From JBKBYG01 sp046313435 (GTDB taxonomy: Bacteria; Pseudomonadota; Alphaproteobacteria; Rickettsiales; Arcanibacteraceae): a DNA stretch of 64,000 nt. Shown here in pieces: positions 26,172 through 35,656 of the stretch (its first letter is position 1; every line of letters begins with the position of its first letter). A program made the position numbers and the translations under genes. The stretch covers positions 14,864-78,863 of the forward strand of contig JBKBYG010000004.1 of the NCBI GenBank assembly GCA_046313435.1, given 5' to 3'. The notes under the pieces are model-generated. The model saw nothing but the letters and a program-made list of their open reading frames with translations, was not told the origin of the DNA and made no database searches.

Positions 26172-27449
26172 CTATATAGATAAACTATCAAATATTACTG
26201 ATAATTCTTTAAAATATTCTGACTCATTTCCATCTTCTAATGCCCAAATCCAAGCAAGTATATTTTGCATATAACACCAATAAAGAATATTTTTGTAAGG
26301 CATATTTAGTATTGTAGAAAAGCTACTAATTCTACTTTCTATAATATCTTTTACATTTTCGTTATTTAATAACTCAGGTATTGGATTGCGGATAAATGCA
26401 CCAAGTTCATATGCAGCTGGACCTATTATACCTTTCGGATCAATCACTACCCAGTTTGAGCCATCATATAAAATATTATCGTGATGCAAATCTCCATGAA
26501 GAAGAAATTCTTTATCAGCAGTTGAAAGTAATTGGTCACGCAATACCTTAGCTTTTTCAAGATAATAATTTGGTATATCCCAATCTTGATCAAGCGCACG
26601 CAACCAATCCTTTACATTGGGAAACTGATTAAACTGTGGCAATGGCACTTTATGAAATTTCTCAATTAAGTTACACACTATTTGAAGCGCCTCTTTATCT
26701 TTATTTGGAAAATAAGATTTTAATGTATTGCCTGGAGTAATTTTTTCTAAAATTAATAGGCCCTTTTCTTCTGCTAATAACTTCACTCCGCCGTAATTCT
26801 CAAAAGTCTCAATCGCAGCTGCTTCACATTTCATAGCCTCAATATCGATGCTAATTTTTACAATAACAGGTTTGTAATTTTGAAATCCTTCTAATACATA
26901 ATTATAACTTAAATTATTAAGAGGCTTCAACGTAGATAGGTTATATTTTATTGATATTTTGCTAATTAATTCTGGCAAATATTTTAGCCATTTCGTACCA
27001 GCATGCTTTCCGTATATACTAAATATATTATTTTCATACTGTGTCAAATTAGAAATAGGCTTAAATGATTTATTAGGGTTTACTGTAATTCCAGCCGAAT
27101 ATTTATAGAACTCAACTAAGCTAGATACCTCGTCTTTCATTGCGTTACTTGTAATCATTTCACCTTTCATAATATTACAAAGCGCTATATCAGCTTGTAT
27201 TACAAAATCCTGGTGAGTATTAGGATTGATAGCATGATTAACATATCGTTCAGGCTCCAAATAAAGGTATATTTGATCTAATCGTTTATGAGTAAATGAT
27301 TTTTCTGACTCTGGCAATTTTGTATATTCTTCTTCAGACAAAGGCTTTAAATTATATTTAATTACTATTTCACCAGCCTTAAAGTCTCTATTTGCATAAA
27401 CTCCTTTACCATTCAAATTTCCTAAGCATATTACAATATTATTTCGCAT
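26172..27449 (-). CDS. SET domain fused to aminoglycoside/hydroxyurea-type phosphotransferase
   Basis: The 425-residue product joins two domains. Residues about 5-110 resemble a SET methyltransferase: GKGVYANRDFKAGE (14-27), the cofactor-site YVNHAINPN (69-77) and KGEMITSNA (95-103). Residues about 130-425 resemble the APH(6)/hydroxyurea phosphotransferase family: K198 in VIVKI, the catalytic loop HGDLHHDN (318-325), then VIDPKGIIGPAAYELG with metal-binding D337. The first domain would modify lysine or another amine and the second would phosphorylate a small molecule. I know of no standard family with this pairing. It is the last gene of an operon behind an ABC exporter (12-base gap) and an MFS exporter. 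Confidence 0.85.
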   Translation of the reverse strand: MRNNIVICLGNLNGKGVYANRDFKAGEIVIKYNLKPLSEEEYTKLPESEKSFTHKRLDQIYLYLEPERYVNHAINPNTHQDFVIQADIALCNIMKGEMITSNAMKDEVSSLVEFYKYSAGITVNPNKSFKPISNLTQYENNIFSIYGKHAGTKWLKYLPELISKISIKYNLSTLKPLNNLSYNYVLEGFQNYKPVIVKISIDIEAMKCEAAAIETFENYGGVKLLAEEKGLLILEKITPGNTLKSYFPNKDKEALQIVCNLIEKFHKVPLPQFNQFPNVKDWLRALDQDWDIPNYYLEKAKVLRDQLLSTADKEFLLHGDLHHDNILYDGSNWVVIDPKGIIGPAAYELGAFIRNPIPELLNNENVKDIIESRISSFSTILNMPYKNILYWCYMQNILAWIWALEDGNESEYFKELSVIFDSLSI

Positions 27450-27461
27450 TTTTATAATTAA

Positions 27462-29234
27462 TCAGCTTTCTTCTTTAGGTAAGAATCCATTAGTTTGCAT
27501 GTTCCATAATTTTGAATATAAACCTCCTTTTGCTAAAATTTCTTCATGTTTACCATCTTCAATAATAGCTCCTTTATCAAATACAAGTATTCTGTCCATG
27601 CTTAGGATAGTTGATAATCTATGCGCAATAGCTATTACAGTTTTATTCTGAATAAATATTTTTAGACTATTCTGAATATATTGTTCAGTAAATGAGTCAA
27701 GACTGCTTGTTGCTTCATCAAGAATTAAAATAGGGGCATTTTTTACTATTGCTCTAGCTATTGCAATTCTTTGCCTTTGTCCCCCTGAAAGTTTTATTCC
27801 TCTTTCACCGACAAGCGTGTCATAGCTATCAGGAGTCTCCATAATAAACTCATGTGCATAAGCAAATCTAGCTGCTTGTATTATTTCTTCATCTGTAGCA
27901 TCTAACCTTCCGTATCGTATATTCTCTTTAAGTGACCGGTGAAATAATATTGGATCTTGTGGAATCAAGCTGATATTTTCCCGTAAAGATTTTTGCGTTA
28001 CATCAGAAATATTTTGTCCATCAATATAAATACCGCCTGAATCAGTATCAAACAATCTAACAATTAAATTTGCAAATGTCGTTTTACCACTTCCAGAATA
28101 TCCAACTAGACCTACTTTTTCTCCCGCCTTAATAATAATTGATTGGTTCTCCAAAAGAAGCTCACTTTTCTTATATTTAAAACTTACTTTTCTAAATTCT
28201 ATTTTACCATTTGTCACTTGCAGTTTGCTAGCATAAGATTTATCAATAATCTCATGCGGAGTAGTCATAATTAAATATGCTTGTCTGCATTTACCAATAT
28301 CTTTAGATACCGCTACTAAATGATTAGATAAATACCAAATATTGTCTGAAATTTGCCAAGTCAGTATTAGAATTAAAGCAAAGTCCCCAGCAGAAACAAG
28401 ATTTTGTATCTTCATATATATTAGTATTGCTAACATTATTGCTGATAAAGCCATAGCCATAGAGGATTGCACAGTTCTTATTTTTAACATATGAAATTGC
28501 AATCTTTTGTCTTTATTTACACAATTACTAAGCTCACTATTTAAAATATTACTTTCAAAGTTTTTACGCGCAAATAGTCTGACTGTTGAAATATTGCCTA
28601 AAATATCAACTAATGTTCCTGTTAAATTACTTTGCGCATTAGATAAATTTGATGAATAAATAGCAGTATTTTTAGAAATTAACCATGTAACAATTAAAAA
28701 GAAAATTGACCACAAAAAAAGTGTAAATGAAAATAAAGGATGCACTATATACATAGTTGCTAAAGCAATAATTAATGCTAATGGTCTAGGCAGCAAATGC
28801 TCCATAACAAAAGTAATAAGATTGTCTACTGCTTGAGCCATCTGCCCAATTTTACTTGCAAAGCTGCCTGCAAATTGATTCTGGAAATAGCCATAGGAAT
28901 GATCTGCAAGATAATTAAATATAGTACTCCAAATATTTGCTTGCATAGGAGGCACCATTTTCAGCTTTGCATAATCATATATTCTAAAAATTATAGCTAA
29001 ACCAATTCCGAGTGCTATATAAGCAAGAGCTGATGGTAATATTTCTTGAAGAAAAAAAGAATTATCCGATTGAGTTTTTGAAATCTTATCAAGCATAACT
29101 TTAATAATTAATGGCCTCATAGACATATCAAACGCCCAATAAAAAGCCGTAAAAGTCATGGTAATCATTTGCCATTTATAAGGCTTAATGAAGCTTATGA
29201 TAAAGCGGAATAAGTTTCTTGTATCAATATTCAT
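27462..29234 (-). CDS. ABC exporter, fused membrane and ATPase domains
   Basis: The 590-residue product is a half-transporter of the MsbA/lipid-multidrug type. Six membrane helices fill about residues 15-320. The ATPase follows with Walker A GYSGSGKTTFA, signature KLSGGQRQRIAIARA and Walker B ILILDEATSSLD, then the H-loop in AIAHRLST. It would work as a homodimer in the inner membrane, exporting a lipid or drug-like molecule. It sits between an MFS exporter (13-base gap) and a SET-kinase fusion (12-base gap), so an efflux role in defence against toxic compounds is plausible. Confidence 0.93.
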   Translation of the reverse strand: MNIDTRNLFRFIISFIKPYKWQMITMTFTAFYWAFDMSMRPLIIKVMLDKISKTQSDNSFFLQEILPSALAYIALGIGLAIIFRIYDYAKLKMVPPMQANIWSTIFNYLADHSYGYFQNQFAGSFASKIGQMAQAVDNLITFVMEHLLPRPLALIIALATMYIVHPLFSFTLFLWSIFFLIVTWLISKNTAIYSSNLSNAQSNLTGTLVDILGNISTVRLFARKNFESNILNSELSNCVNKDKRLQFHMLKIRTVQSSMAMALSAIMLAILIYMKIQNLVSAGDFALILILTWQISDNIWYLSNHLVAVSKDIGKCRQAYLIMTTPHEIIDKSYASKLQVTNGKIEFRKVSFKYKKSELLLENQSIIIKAGEKVGLVGYSGSGKTTFANLIVRLFDTDSGGIYIDGQNISDVTQKSLRENISLIPQDPILFHRSLKENIRYGRLDATDEEIIQAARFAYAHEFIMETPDSYDTLVGERGIKLSGGQRQRIAIARAIVKNAPILILDEATSSLDSFTEQYIQNSLKIFIQNKTVIAIAHRLSTILSMDRILVFDKGAIIEDGKHEEILAKGGLYSKLWNMQTNGFLPKEES

Positions 29235-29247
29235 ATCTGAGCCAAAT

Positions 29248-30483
29248 TCATGCTTTTATAATTGACTTATTCTTATCATTTAAAAATATTACAATATAAA
29301 ATATTACAGAAACTGCCCCGTAAGCTGAAATAATCAAAGCTACGGGTACTATAGTTCCATCAAAATAGATTTCTGATAATATTACAAGTCCTGAGGCAAG
29401 TAATTGCCTAACAGCTGTCATCATAGCCATAGCAGTACCGTTCATGCCTGGAAACACTTCGAGCGCCTTCATACCAAATGTACCAGCCATCATAGCTCCG
29501 CCTGCTGCAATAAAAGCCATTGATACGCATATAAAATTAACATTTGATTCAGCAGCTTGACTAACATAAAACATTCCTATAGCACCTATAAACGCTAAAA
29601 CGCTGCCAAGATTTTTTGTGTAATCAATTCCTTTTTTACCGATGAGCTTAATAGAAAATAAAGCAAATATAATAAAAGTTCCCATAGTAGAGGCTTGGTA
29701 ATAGCTAAATTCTTTTAGATCCATATTCATATGGTTTATAAAGATAACTGATAGATTTGATATATATACTACTATTGCAATAAAGGAGAAATTTACAATT
29801 AGACTATAACCCATAAATTTTAAGCTTTTAGATAATTTAAAATAGTCTTTACAAATACCTACTAAACTGAACGATTTTCTTCTTTCTTCTGCTAAAGTCT
29901 CTTCAATAAAAAATATAGTTCCTATAAATGTAACTATTGCTAGAACTAATATCACTATAAAATTTGCTCGCCAGTTGAATATTTGGCTAATCCATGCACC
30001 TATAATCGGAGCTCCTGCCATTGAAGCAGATATTACACTATTAATAACGCCAACTAATTGACCTGCTTTTTGTGCAGTATATTTATCAAAAAACATAGCT
30101 CCTGCAACTACCATTGGTACAGATGCAGCAAGTCCTTGTAAAAGCCGCCAAAATAACATTAACTCAAAGTTATCGACTAGTACGCATCCTAAACTACTGA
30201 TAACAAAGAGTAACAAACCCCAAACTAACAGTTTTCTTCTTCCGTAACTATCAGAAAGGGGCCCTGCGATTAAACCTGCTATACAAAGCCCTGCAAAATT
30301 TATACTAAGAACTAACTGGATTTTATTCTCTTCTATACCAAAATATTTAATCATTTGAGGAAAAGATGGGACATACATATCAGCTTCAGCGCATAAAGCT
30401 ATATACATTAATGTAACTAAGCTTATAAGGGCAATATCTTTAACTTTCTCGGACATATTGTAACAAATTGGCTTACTAAACAT
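29248..30483 (-). CDS. MFS exporter, Bcr/CflA family (second copy)
   Basis: The 411-residue product has twelve predicted membrane helices. Motif A reads GPLSDSYGRRKLL, the N-terminal signature ALCAEADMYVPSFPQMI, and a motif C-like APIIGAWISQIFNWR is present. This is the Bcr/CflA drug-proton antiporter pattern; it is clearly distinct in sequence from the exporter at 21055-22260. GGAG stands 6 bases before the chosen ATG; an internal Met10 is an alternative. First gene of the operon with the ABC exporter and the SET-kinase fusion. Confidence 0.88.
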   Translation of the reverse strand: MFSKPICYNMSEKVKDIALISLVTLMYIALCAEADMYVPSFPQMIKYFGIEENKIQLVLSINFAGLCIAGLIAGPLSDSYGRRKLLVWGLLLFVISSLGCVLVDNFELMLFWRLLQGLAASVPMVVAGAMFFDKYTAQKAGQLVGVINSVISASMAGAPIIGAWISQIFNWRANFIVILVLAIVTFIGTIFFIEETLAEERRKSFSLVGICKDYFKLSKSLKFMGYSLIVNFSFIAIVVYISNLSVIFINHMNMDLKEFSYYQASTMGTFIIFALFSIKLIGKKGIDYTKNLGSVLAFIGAIGMFYVSQAAESNVNFICVSMAFIAAGGAMMAGTFGMKALEVFPGMNGTAMAMMTAVRQLLASGLVILSEIYFDGTIVPVALIISAYGAVSVIFYIVIFLNDKNKSIIKA

Positions 30484-30575
30484 AAGTTACTCCTTAATTT
30501 TGTAATTAGCAATTTAGATATTCATAGTATAAATATAGTAAGTAAATACATGTAATAAGATATTAAGTCTATATC

Positions 30576-31394
30576 TTAAATAGGCCCTAGACTCCTTCCC
30601 CCATCAGGCCAAACAATTCTTGAGCCTATTACTCCCCTACTTTTATCAGAAGCAAGGAGTATCATTATATCTACAATATCCTCAGTAGAATATACTTCTT
30701 GACTAGGAATTTTTTTAACTATATCAGTCCATTGAGCTTCCTTTGTAATTTTTTCCTCTTTACTTCCAGTTGGAGTATGTAGTGATTCATTTAAGCCAGT
30801 TTTTATTAAGCCCGGAGCTACAATATTTATATTAATATTTTTTGCATATTTTAAAGCTATAGCTTCAGCCCAGCTTGTTAAAGCCCCTTTTGTTAAATCA
30901 TATGTTTCCAGATCCGGTACATGTACTTTATCACTAATTGAAGATACAACAATTACTTTAGGCCTTCCGTAATTATCTATTTTTTTTATCTGCTCCATTG
31001 AATATTTTACAAAATGCTGAGTAAGGAAATAAGGAGTTTTAACATTCACTTGTAATATTTTATCTAGCTCATCTTCATCTGTTTTTTCATAATCTTTTAC
31101 AATAAGTATACCCGCATTATTTACTAAAACATTTATTGCACCTAAATATTCAATAGCTTCTTTAAGCAGTAGCTCTAAGGCTTTCGAATTGGAAGTACTG
31201 AAATCTATTTTAATAGCCTTCGCTTTTCTTCCTTTAGCTTCAATTTCTTTAACAATTGTATTTGCCTCTTCCTCGTGAGAATTATAAGTTAATACAATAT
31301 TTGCACCCTTTGCAGCATACGCCAGAGCTGTAGCCTTACCGATGCCACTGCTAGCCCCAGTAATAAGTACATTTTTGTTAATTAATTTGGTCAT
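30576..31394 (-). CDS. short-chain dehydrogenase/reductase
   Basis: The 272-residue product is a classical SDR. The NAD(P)-binding TGASSGIGKATALAYAAKG is at residues 12-30, NNAGILIV near 92, catalytic Ser and Tyr in VVSSIS and YDLTKGAL (YxxxK), and PGLIKT after. A strong AGGAGG ribosome-binding site precedes the ATG. The substrate is unknown; the sequence resembles FabG-like or glucose-dehydrogenase-like SDRs. It lies 92 bases upstream of the efflux operon on the same strand and may be transcribed with it. It is divergent from the acetyltransferase genes. Confidence 0.93.
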   Translation of the reverse strand: MTKLINKNVLITGASSGIGKATALAYAAKGANIVLTYNSHEEEANTIVKEIEAKGRKAKAIKIDFSTSNSKALELLLKEAIEYLGAINVLVNNAGILIVKDYEKTDEDELDKILQVNVKTPYFLTQHFVKYSMEQIKKIDNYGRPKVIVVSSISDKVHVPDLETYDLTKGALTSWAEAIALKYAKNININIVAPGLIKTGLNESLHTPTGSKEEKITKEAQWTDIVKKIPSQEVYSTEDIVDIMILLASDKSRGVIGSRIVWPDGGRSLGPI

Positions 31395-31500
31395 ATATCC
31401 TCCTAAAGCTAAAAGTTTTTTAAATTTTATACTAATTTATTTATAGAATAATCATTGCAAACATTTTATAAAAATCTTTTCTAAATAAAAGCAAAAAAAT

Positions 31501-31905
31501 ATGTTAAATTATTTATCATTAAAAAGCCAACTTAAACAAGATCTATATTTACAATCTATTCTTAAACTCGCAGTTGGTTTTCCAACAGACGAAAAAATGA
31601 CACAAGTAATTGATTCCTATGTACATGCTTCAAACAAATATATAATAGGAATAAAATTCAACTCAGAAATTGTTGGATTAACTGGTATTACATTAGTTAA
31701 ACAAGATGCAATCATTAATCATATTGCAGTAGTTCCTAAATACCAAATGCAAGGATTTGGCAAAAAGTTAGTTAACCATATTATTGAACGATATAAATTG
31801 AAAAGCATTATTGCTTAAACAGATGATGAATCAATTGGTTTTTACAAAAAGTTGGATTTCAAAATTGAAAAACTTCAAGAAGATAGAATAAGGTATAAAT
31901 GTATT
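31501..31905 (+). pseudogene. GNAT acetyltransferase interrupted by an in-frame TAA
   Basis: The frame from ATG 31501 codes for a GNAT domain with the acetyl-CoA motif VVPKYQMQGFGKKLV, then stops at TAA 31816-31818 after 105 residues. Beyond the stop the same frame continues with TDDESIGFYKKLDF, the normal GNAT C-terminal motif. A single substitution (GAA to TAA would restore the usual AETDD) explains the break. The frame then runs without another stop into the RimJ-like domain that follows, so the original protein may have been a double acetyltransferase. The upstream 105-residue product lacks the last strands and is unlikely to work unless the stop is read through. Confidence 0.8.
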
Positions 31906-32463
31906 ATGCAATTAAATAACTACCCAAATCTAAAATTTAGCAACTACAATATACGGCTTTTAGAAGAAAATGATGCTAATGAATGTGTGAGGTTTTATAA
32001 ACATAATCAAACTTATTTAGCTCCTTATGAAACAATTACAAATGAGCATTTTAATATCAATTACTGGAAAAATAAAATAATCAAAAATCGAACGGATTTT
32101 GAAGCAGGATTATCTTGTTACCTTGGAGTCTTTGAAGAGGAAAAGCTAATAGGCATGATTAATTTTAGCAACATTATTCGTGGAGTGTTTCAATCTTGCT
32201 TTTTAGGATATAAAATTGATCAAAACTATCAAGGCCTAGGAATAATGAAAAATGCTGTTAAGACTGCTCTCAAATATATTTTCGAAGTACTTAACTTACA
32301 TCGTGTAAGTGCAAATTATCTGCCCTATAATACTCGAAGTGCAAAATTGTTAGAGTCTTTAGGATTTAAACAAGAAGGAATAGCCCTAAAATATTTATAT
32401 ATTAATGGCAAATGGGAAGATCATATTCTTACTAGTTTAATAAATGAAGAATGGAAATTATAG
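31906..32463 (+). CDS. RimJ/RimL-like N-acetyltransferase
   Basis: From ATG 31906 the frame gives 185 residues of a RimJ/RimL-like GNAT: IRLLEENDANECVRFY, then IGMINFSNIIRGVFQSCFLGYKID, the motif A region QNYQGLGIMKNAV and LHRVSANYLPYNTRSAKLLESLGFKQEG. Such enzymes acetylate protein N termini (often ribosomal proteins) or antibiotics. The frame is continuous with the broken GNAT upstream, so this domain may originally have been the C-terminal half of a fusion, or its gene may begin by translational restart. No clear ribosome-binding site precedes the ATG. Confidence 0.78.
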   Translation: MQLNNYPNLKFSNYNIRLLEENDANECVRFYKHNQTYLAPYETITNEHFNINYWKNKIIKNRTDFEAGLSCYLGVFEEEKLIGMINFSNIIRGVFQSCFLGYKIDQNYQGLGIMKNAVKTALKYIFEVLNLHRVSANYLPYNTRSAKLLESLGFKQEGIALKYLYINGKWEDHILTSLINEEWKL

Positions 32464-32482
32464 TTTTTTAAGTTAAAGTAAT

Positions 32483-33271
32483 TTATAAAACTATATCAAT
32501 AAATATTGGCACATGATCAGAAGGGCTAGGCCAATTTCTCGCTTCTCTTAAAATTCTAGCATCTAAAAGTTGTGTTCTTAAATTCTGGCTGATCCAAATA
32601 TGATCAAGTCTTCTACCTCTATTTGATTTTTCCCAATCTTTATTTCTATAGCTCCACCAACTATATAATTTCTCATTACTTGGAACAAACTCTCTATGTG
32701 TGTCACACCAATCTAAACCATTTTTTAAGCTTAATAATTTTTCTACTTCAATGGGAGTATGGCTTACAACATTGAGTAATTGTTTATGCGACCATACATC
32801 CTGCTCAAGCGGTGCAACATTGAGATCACCGACTAAAATCATTTTATGATTTCTAGTGCGTTCTTTTAAAAACCACTCATTCATTTGATCTAAATAATTG
32901 AGTTTAAAATCAAACTTTGGATTAATATTTCTGTCAGGCTCATCACCTCCTGCTGGTACATAAAAATTGTGCAATTCTACTCCATTAACTATAGCAGAAA
33001 TATGTCGACAATCAGTTTCATGAGCAAATTTATGGCATATTATTTGGTCCAAAGGAAATTTTGAAATTATAGCAACACCATTATAGGATTTTTCTCCACA
33101 AAATTTCAGATGAATATATCCTAAATCAATAAAAAATTGATATGGAAACAATTCATCAATAACTTTAGTTTCTTGCAGGCATATTACGTCAGGGTCAAGC
33201 TTATCCTTCAAATTAATAAAATTACTAAATCTAATTCTGATAGAATTAATATTCCATGAAACTATGCGCAT
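32483..33271 (-). CDS. xthA: exodeoxyribonuclease III
   Basis: The 262-residue product is a complete EEP-family nuclease: RIVSWNINSIRIR at the N terminus, metal-binding Glu in CLQETK, GDLNVAPLEQDVW, RRLDHIWIS and WPSPSDHVPIFID with the catalytic Asp-His. It cleaves DNA at abasic sites and digests 3' ends in base-excision repair. It begins immediately after the ubiB stop with no gap, so xthA is the last gene of the ubiE-ubiB-xthA group. Confidence 0.96.
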   Translation of the reverse strand: MRIVSWNINSIRIRFSNFINLKDKLDPDVICLQETKVIDELFPYQFFIDLGYIHLKFCGEKSYNGVAIISKFPLDQIICHKFAHETDCRHISAIVNGVELHNFYVPAGGDEPDRNINPKFDFKLNYLDQMNEWFLKERTRNHKMILVGDLNVAPLEQDVWSHKQLLNVVSHTPIEVEKLLSLKNGLDWCDTHREFVPSNEKLYSWWSYRNKDWEKSNRGRRLDHIWISQNLRTQLLDARILREARNWPSPSDHVPIFIDIVL

Positions 33272-34741
33272 TTATCTGATAAAATTTAAAAAGATTACTG
33301 TAAATAAAGAAGATATAATAGCTATTAAAATGTAACTTACATAATTATTTTTTACAGGTAAATAAATTACTTCTTCTACAGAAGTCTTTTGCCCCTTGTA
33401 ATTATAAAAAAGATTTTCAGCAATTTCAGATATGGTATCTACAAATTTCGCATCAAAACTAATATTTTTTTTGGCCCAATTATAAATCCAGGGCTCTGCC
33501 AATTGCCACATGTTCACATTAGGATTAAGCATAGTTCCTACACCTTCAACCATCATCATAGTTTTTTGAAGTAAAAGCAATTGCGGCTGAGTTTCCATTG
33601 AAAAATCTTTAGTGATTTTAAACAGCTGGGCCAGTAATTTTGCTATTGATATTCTATTTACAGGGAGTCCTACAATTGGCTCTCCAATCGATCTACAAGC
33701 TTGAGCAAATAATTCTAAAGACTGATTTGAAGGTATATACCCAGCTTTAAAATGAATTCTAGCCACTCTTAAATAATCCCTTTTCAAAAAACCATCCAGA
33801 ATTTCGGCTACATAAATTCTTGTTTTCTTATCTAGCCTTCCCATTATACCAAAATCAATAAGCACTATTTGACCTTTCTCATTTATTAATAGGTTCCCAG
33901 GATGCATATCAGCATGAAACAAACCATCTCTATACGCTTGATTGAAAAAGCTTATAGCAATATTAGCAGCAATCTTTTCAGTGTTAAACTTTCTTTTAAT
34001 TATTTCTTCATGGTCTTCAATTTTAATACCTTCTATCCATTCTATTGTTAAAACGCGTTTAGAAGTTTTATCCCATTCAACACTCGGAATATATATGTCA
34101 TTATCATTTTTAAGATTTTCTTTAAGTTCGCTAGCCGCTGCTGCTTCAAACCTTAAATCTAACTCTAATATAATGCTTTGCTCAAAAGTAAATAATACTT
34201 CTTCTAACTTTAACCGTTTAAAATTTTTAAATTTTTTATTTATTAACGCAGCTAAAGATTTGAATAATTTTATATCCTTAGAAAATATTTCCTCAATATT
34301 TGGCCTAAGTATTTTAACTGCTACCTTTTGCCCATTATGCGTTGTAGCTTTATGAACTTGTGCAATCGATGCTGCGGCAATTGGTTGGGGATCAAAATCA
34401 TAATAATGATTTGATAATTGCCCTCCTAATTCATATTCAATTATATCTATAGCAGCTTTTGTTGCAAAGGGTGGTAACTTATCTCTAAGCATAGATAATT
34501 CAAATGCTATATTTTCACCTACAATATCAGGACGCGTTGAAAGGGTTTGACCAAGTTTAATATATATAGGGCCTAGCTCTTCAAATGCTTTAGCAAGGTT
34601 CCTACCTCTATTTGATTTTTTAGTTTGAAAAAATTTAAATAGAGATTTTCCTGGTAAATTTAAGCTTATGAAAATAACTGAAATGGCATTATGTTTAAAT
34701 AAGATACAAATTATTTGGATTAATCTAAAGAAATTTGACAT
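33272..34741 (-). CDS. ubiB: ubiquinone biosynthesis kinase-like protein UbiB
   Basis: The 489-residue product is of the ABC1/ADCK/UbiB family. The KxGQ-type motif is YIKLGQTLSTRPD. The Ala-rich nucleotide loop reads PIAAASIAQVHKA, the ATP-site Lys is in VAVKIL, the catalytic loop is FHADMHPGNLLIN and DFG is VLIDFGIMGRL. A C-terminal membrane anchor follows (VSYILIAIISSLFTVIFL). UbiB is needed for ubiquinone synthesis, probably through ATPase activity on membrane precursors. Its ATG overlaps the stop of ubiE by one base. Confidence 0.96.
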   Translation of the reverse strand: MSNFFRLIQIICILFKHNAISVIFISLNLPGKSLFKFFQTKKSNRGRNLAKAFEELGPIYIKLGQTLSTRPDIVGENIAFELSMLRDKLPPFATKAAIDIIEYELGGQLSNHYYDFDPQPIAAASIAQVHKATTHNGQKVAVKILRPNIEEIFSKDIKLFKSLAALINKKFKNFKRLKLEEVLFTFEQSIILELDLRFEAAAASELKENLKNDNDIYIPSVEWDKTSKRVLTIEWIEGIKIEDHEEIIKRKFNTEKIAANIAISFFNQAYRDGLFHADMHPGNLLINEKGQIVLIDFGIMGRLDKKTRIYVAEILDGFLKRDYLRVARIHFKAGYIPSNQSLELFAQACRSIGEPIVGLPVNRISIAKLLAQLFKITKDFSMETQPQLLLLQKTMMMVEGVGTMLNPNVNMWQLAEPWIYNWAKKNISFDAKFVDTISEIAENLFYNYKGQKTSVEEVIYLPVKNNYVSYILIAIISSLFTVIFLNFIR

Positions 34742-35487
34742 TATATTTTATAAGCAGTAAATATTGCAGTGATCCCACCAGTTAAATTATAATATTTAGC
34801 TTTTTTAAATCCTTCGTTAGCTATCATATCTACAAATTCTTCTTGCCTTGGAAATTTTCGTATACTTTCTACTAGATATTGATATGCATCCGAATTCCGA
34901 GCTACCATTTTGCCAATAGTCGGAATAACTTTAAATGAATAGAAGTCATATATTCTAGATAATAATTCATTATTTACATGCGAAAATTCTAAGCAAACAA
35001 ATTTCCCGCCTGGCTTAAGCACTCTATAAGCTTCTTTAAGAGCATTTTCAATGTTAGTCACATTTCGTATGCCGAATGCTATCGTAAAATATTCAAAATG
35101 ATTTTCCTTAAAAGGCAAGATTTCAGCATTACCACATACAAAATTAATATTATGTATGTTTTTGTTGATTAATTTATCTCTACCCACATTTAACATATTA
35201 TAGTTAATATCATATATTGTAATGTGAGGATTATTACCCTTAGATTTAGCTTTATTATAATACAGAGTCGATATATCTCCTGTTCCTCCGGCAACATCCA
35301 AAAGCGTAGCTTGAGTTAAAGGCAATTCCTTAATCATTTCTTTTTTCCATAAATGATGTATACCTAAGCTCATAAGATTATTCATCAAATCATAATTACT
35401 TGCAACGCTAGAAAATATTTCACCTACAAGCGACTGTTTTAAATTTCTATCGATTTTCTTAAAACCGAAATCTGCTTTATCATCCAT
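34741..35487 (-). CDS. ubiE: ubiquinone/menaquinone methyltransferase UbiE
   Basis: The 248-residue product is a SAM-dependent C-methyltransferase. The SAM-binding motif is LLDVAGGTGDIST, with NAEILPFKENHFEYFTIAFGIRN, LKPGGKFVCLEFS and a C-terminal YYNLTGGITAI typical of UbiE. It methylates the quinone ring. It overlaps ubiB by one base and heads the ubiE-ubiB-xthA group. It is divergent from mutM, sharing a ~170-bp promoter region, which matches the mutM/ubiE arrangement common in alphaproteobacteria. Confidence 0.97.
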   Translation of the reverse strand: MDDKADFGFKKIDRNLKQSLVGEIFSSVASNYDLMNNLMSLGIHHLWKKEMIKELPLTQATLLDVAGGTGDISTLYYNKAKSKGNNPHITIYDINYNMLNVGRDKLINKNIHNINFVCGNAEILPFKENHFEYFTIAFGIRNVTNIENALKEAYRVLKPGGKFVCLEFSHVNNELLSRIYDFYSFKVIPTIGKMVARNSDAYQYLVESIRKFPRQEEFVDMIANEGFKKAKYYNLTGGITAIFTAYKI

Positions 35488-35656
35488 ATAATTATTCTTG
35501 CATTTGATGAAATCTAAATTTGTTTTTTTCTCATTATAATTAAGCTATTACAAAAATTCAGCAAAATTTTTATCTGTATATTTTTAGTATAATTTAATTT
35601 GACTATAAATTAATTATTAATTATTTTAAAATTACCATAATATATATATTATCGAA

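Noticed and set aside
33942..34355. 137-codon plus-strand frame inside ubiB
   Set aside because: Antisense to conserved UbiB motifs; low-complexity Ser/Leu composition typical of shadow translation.
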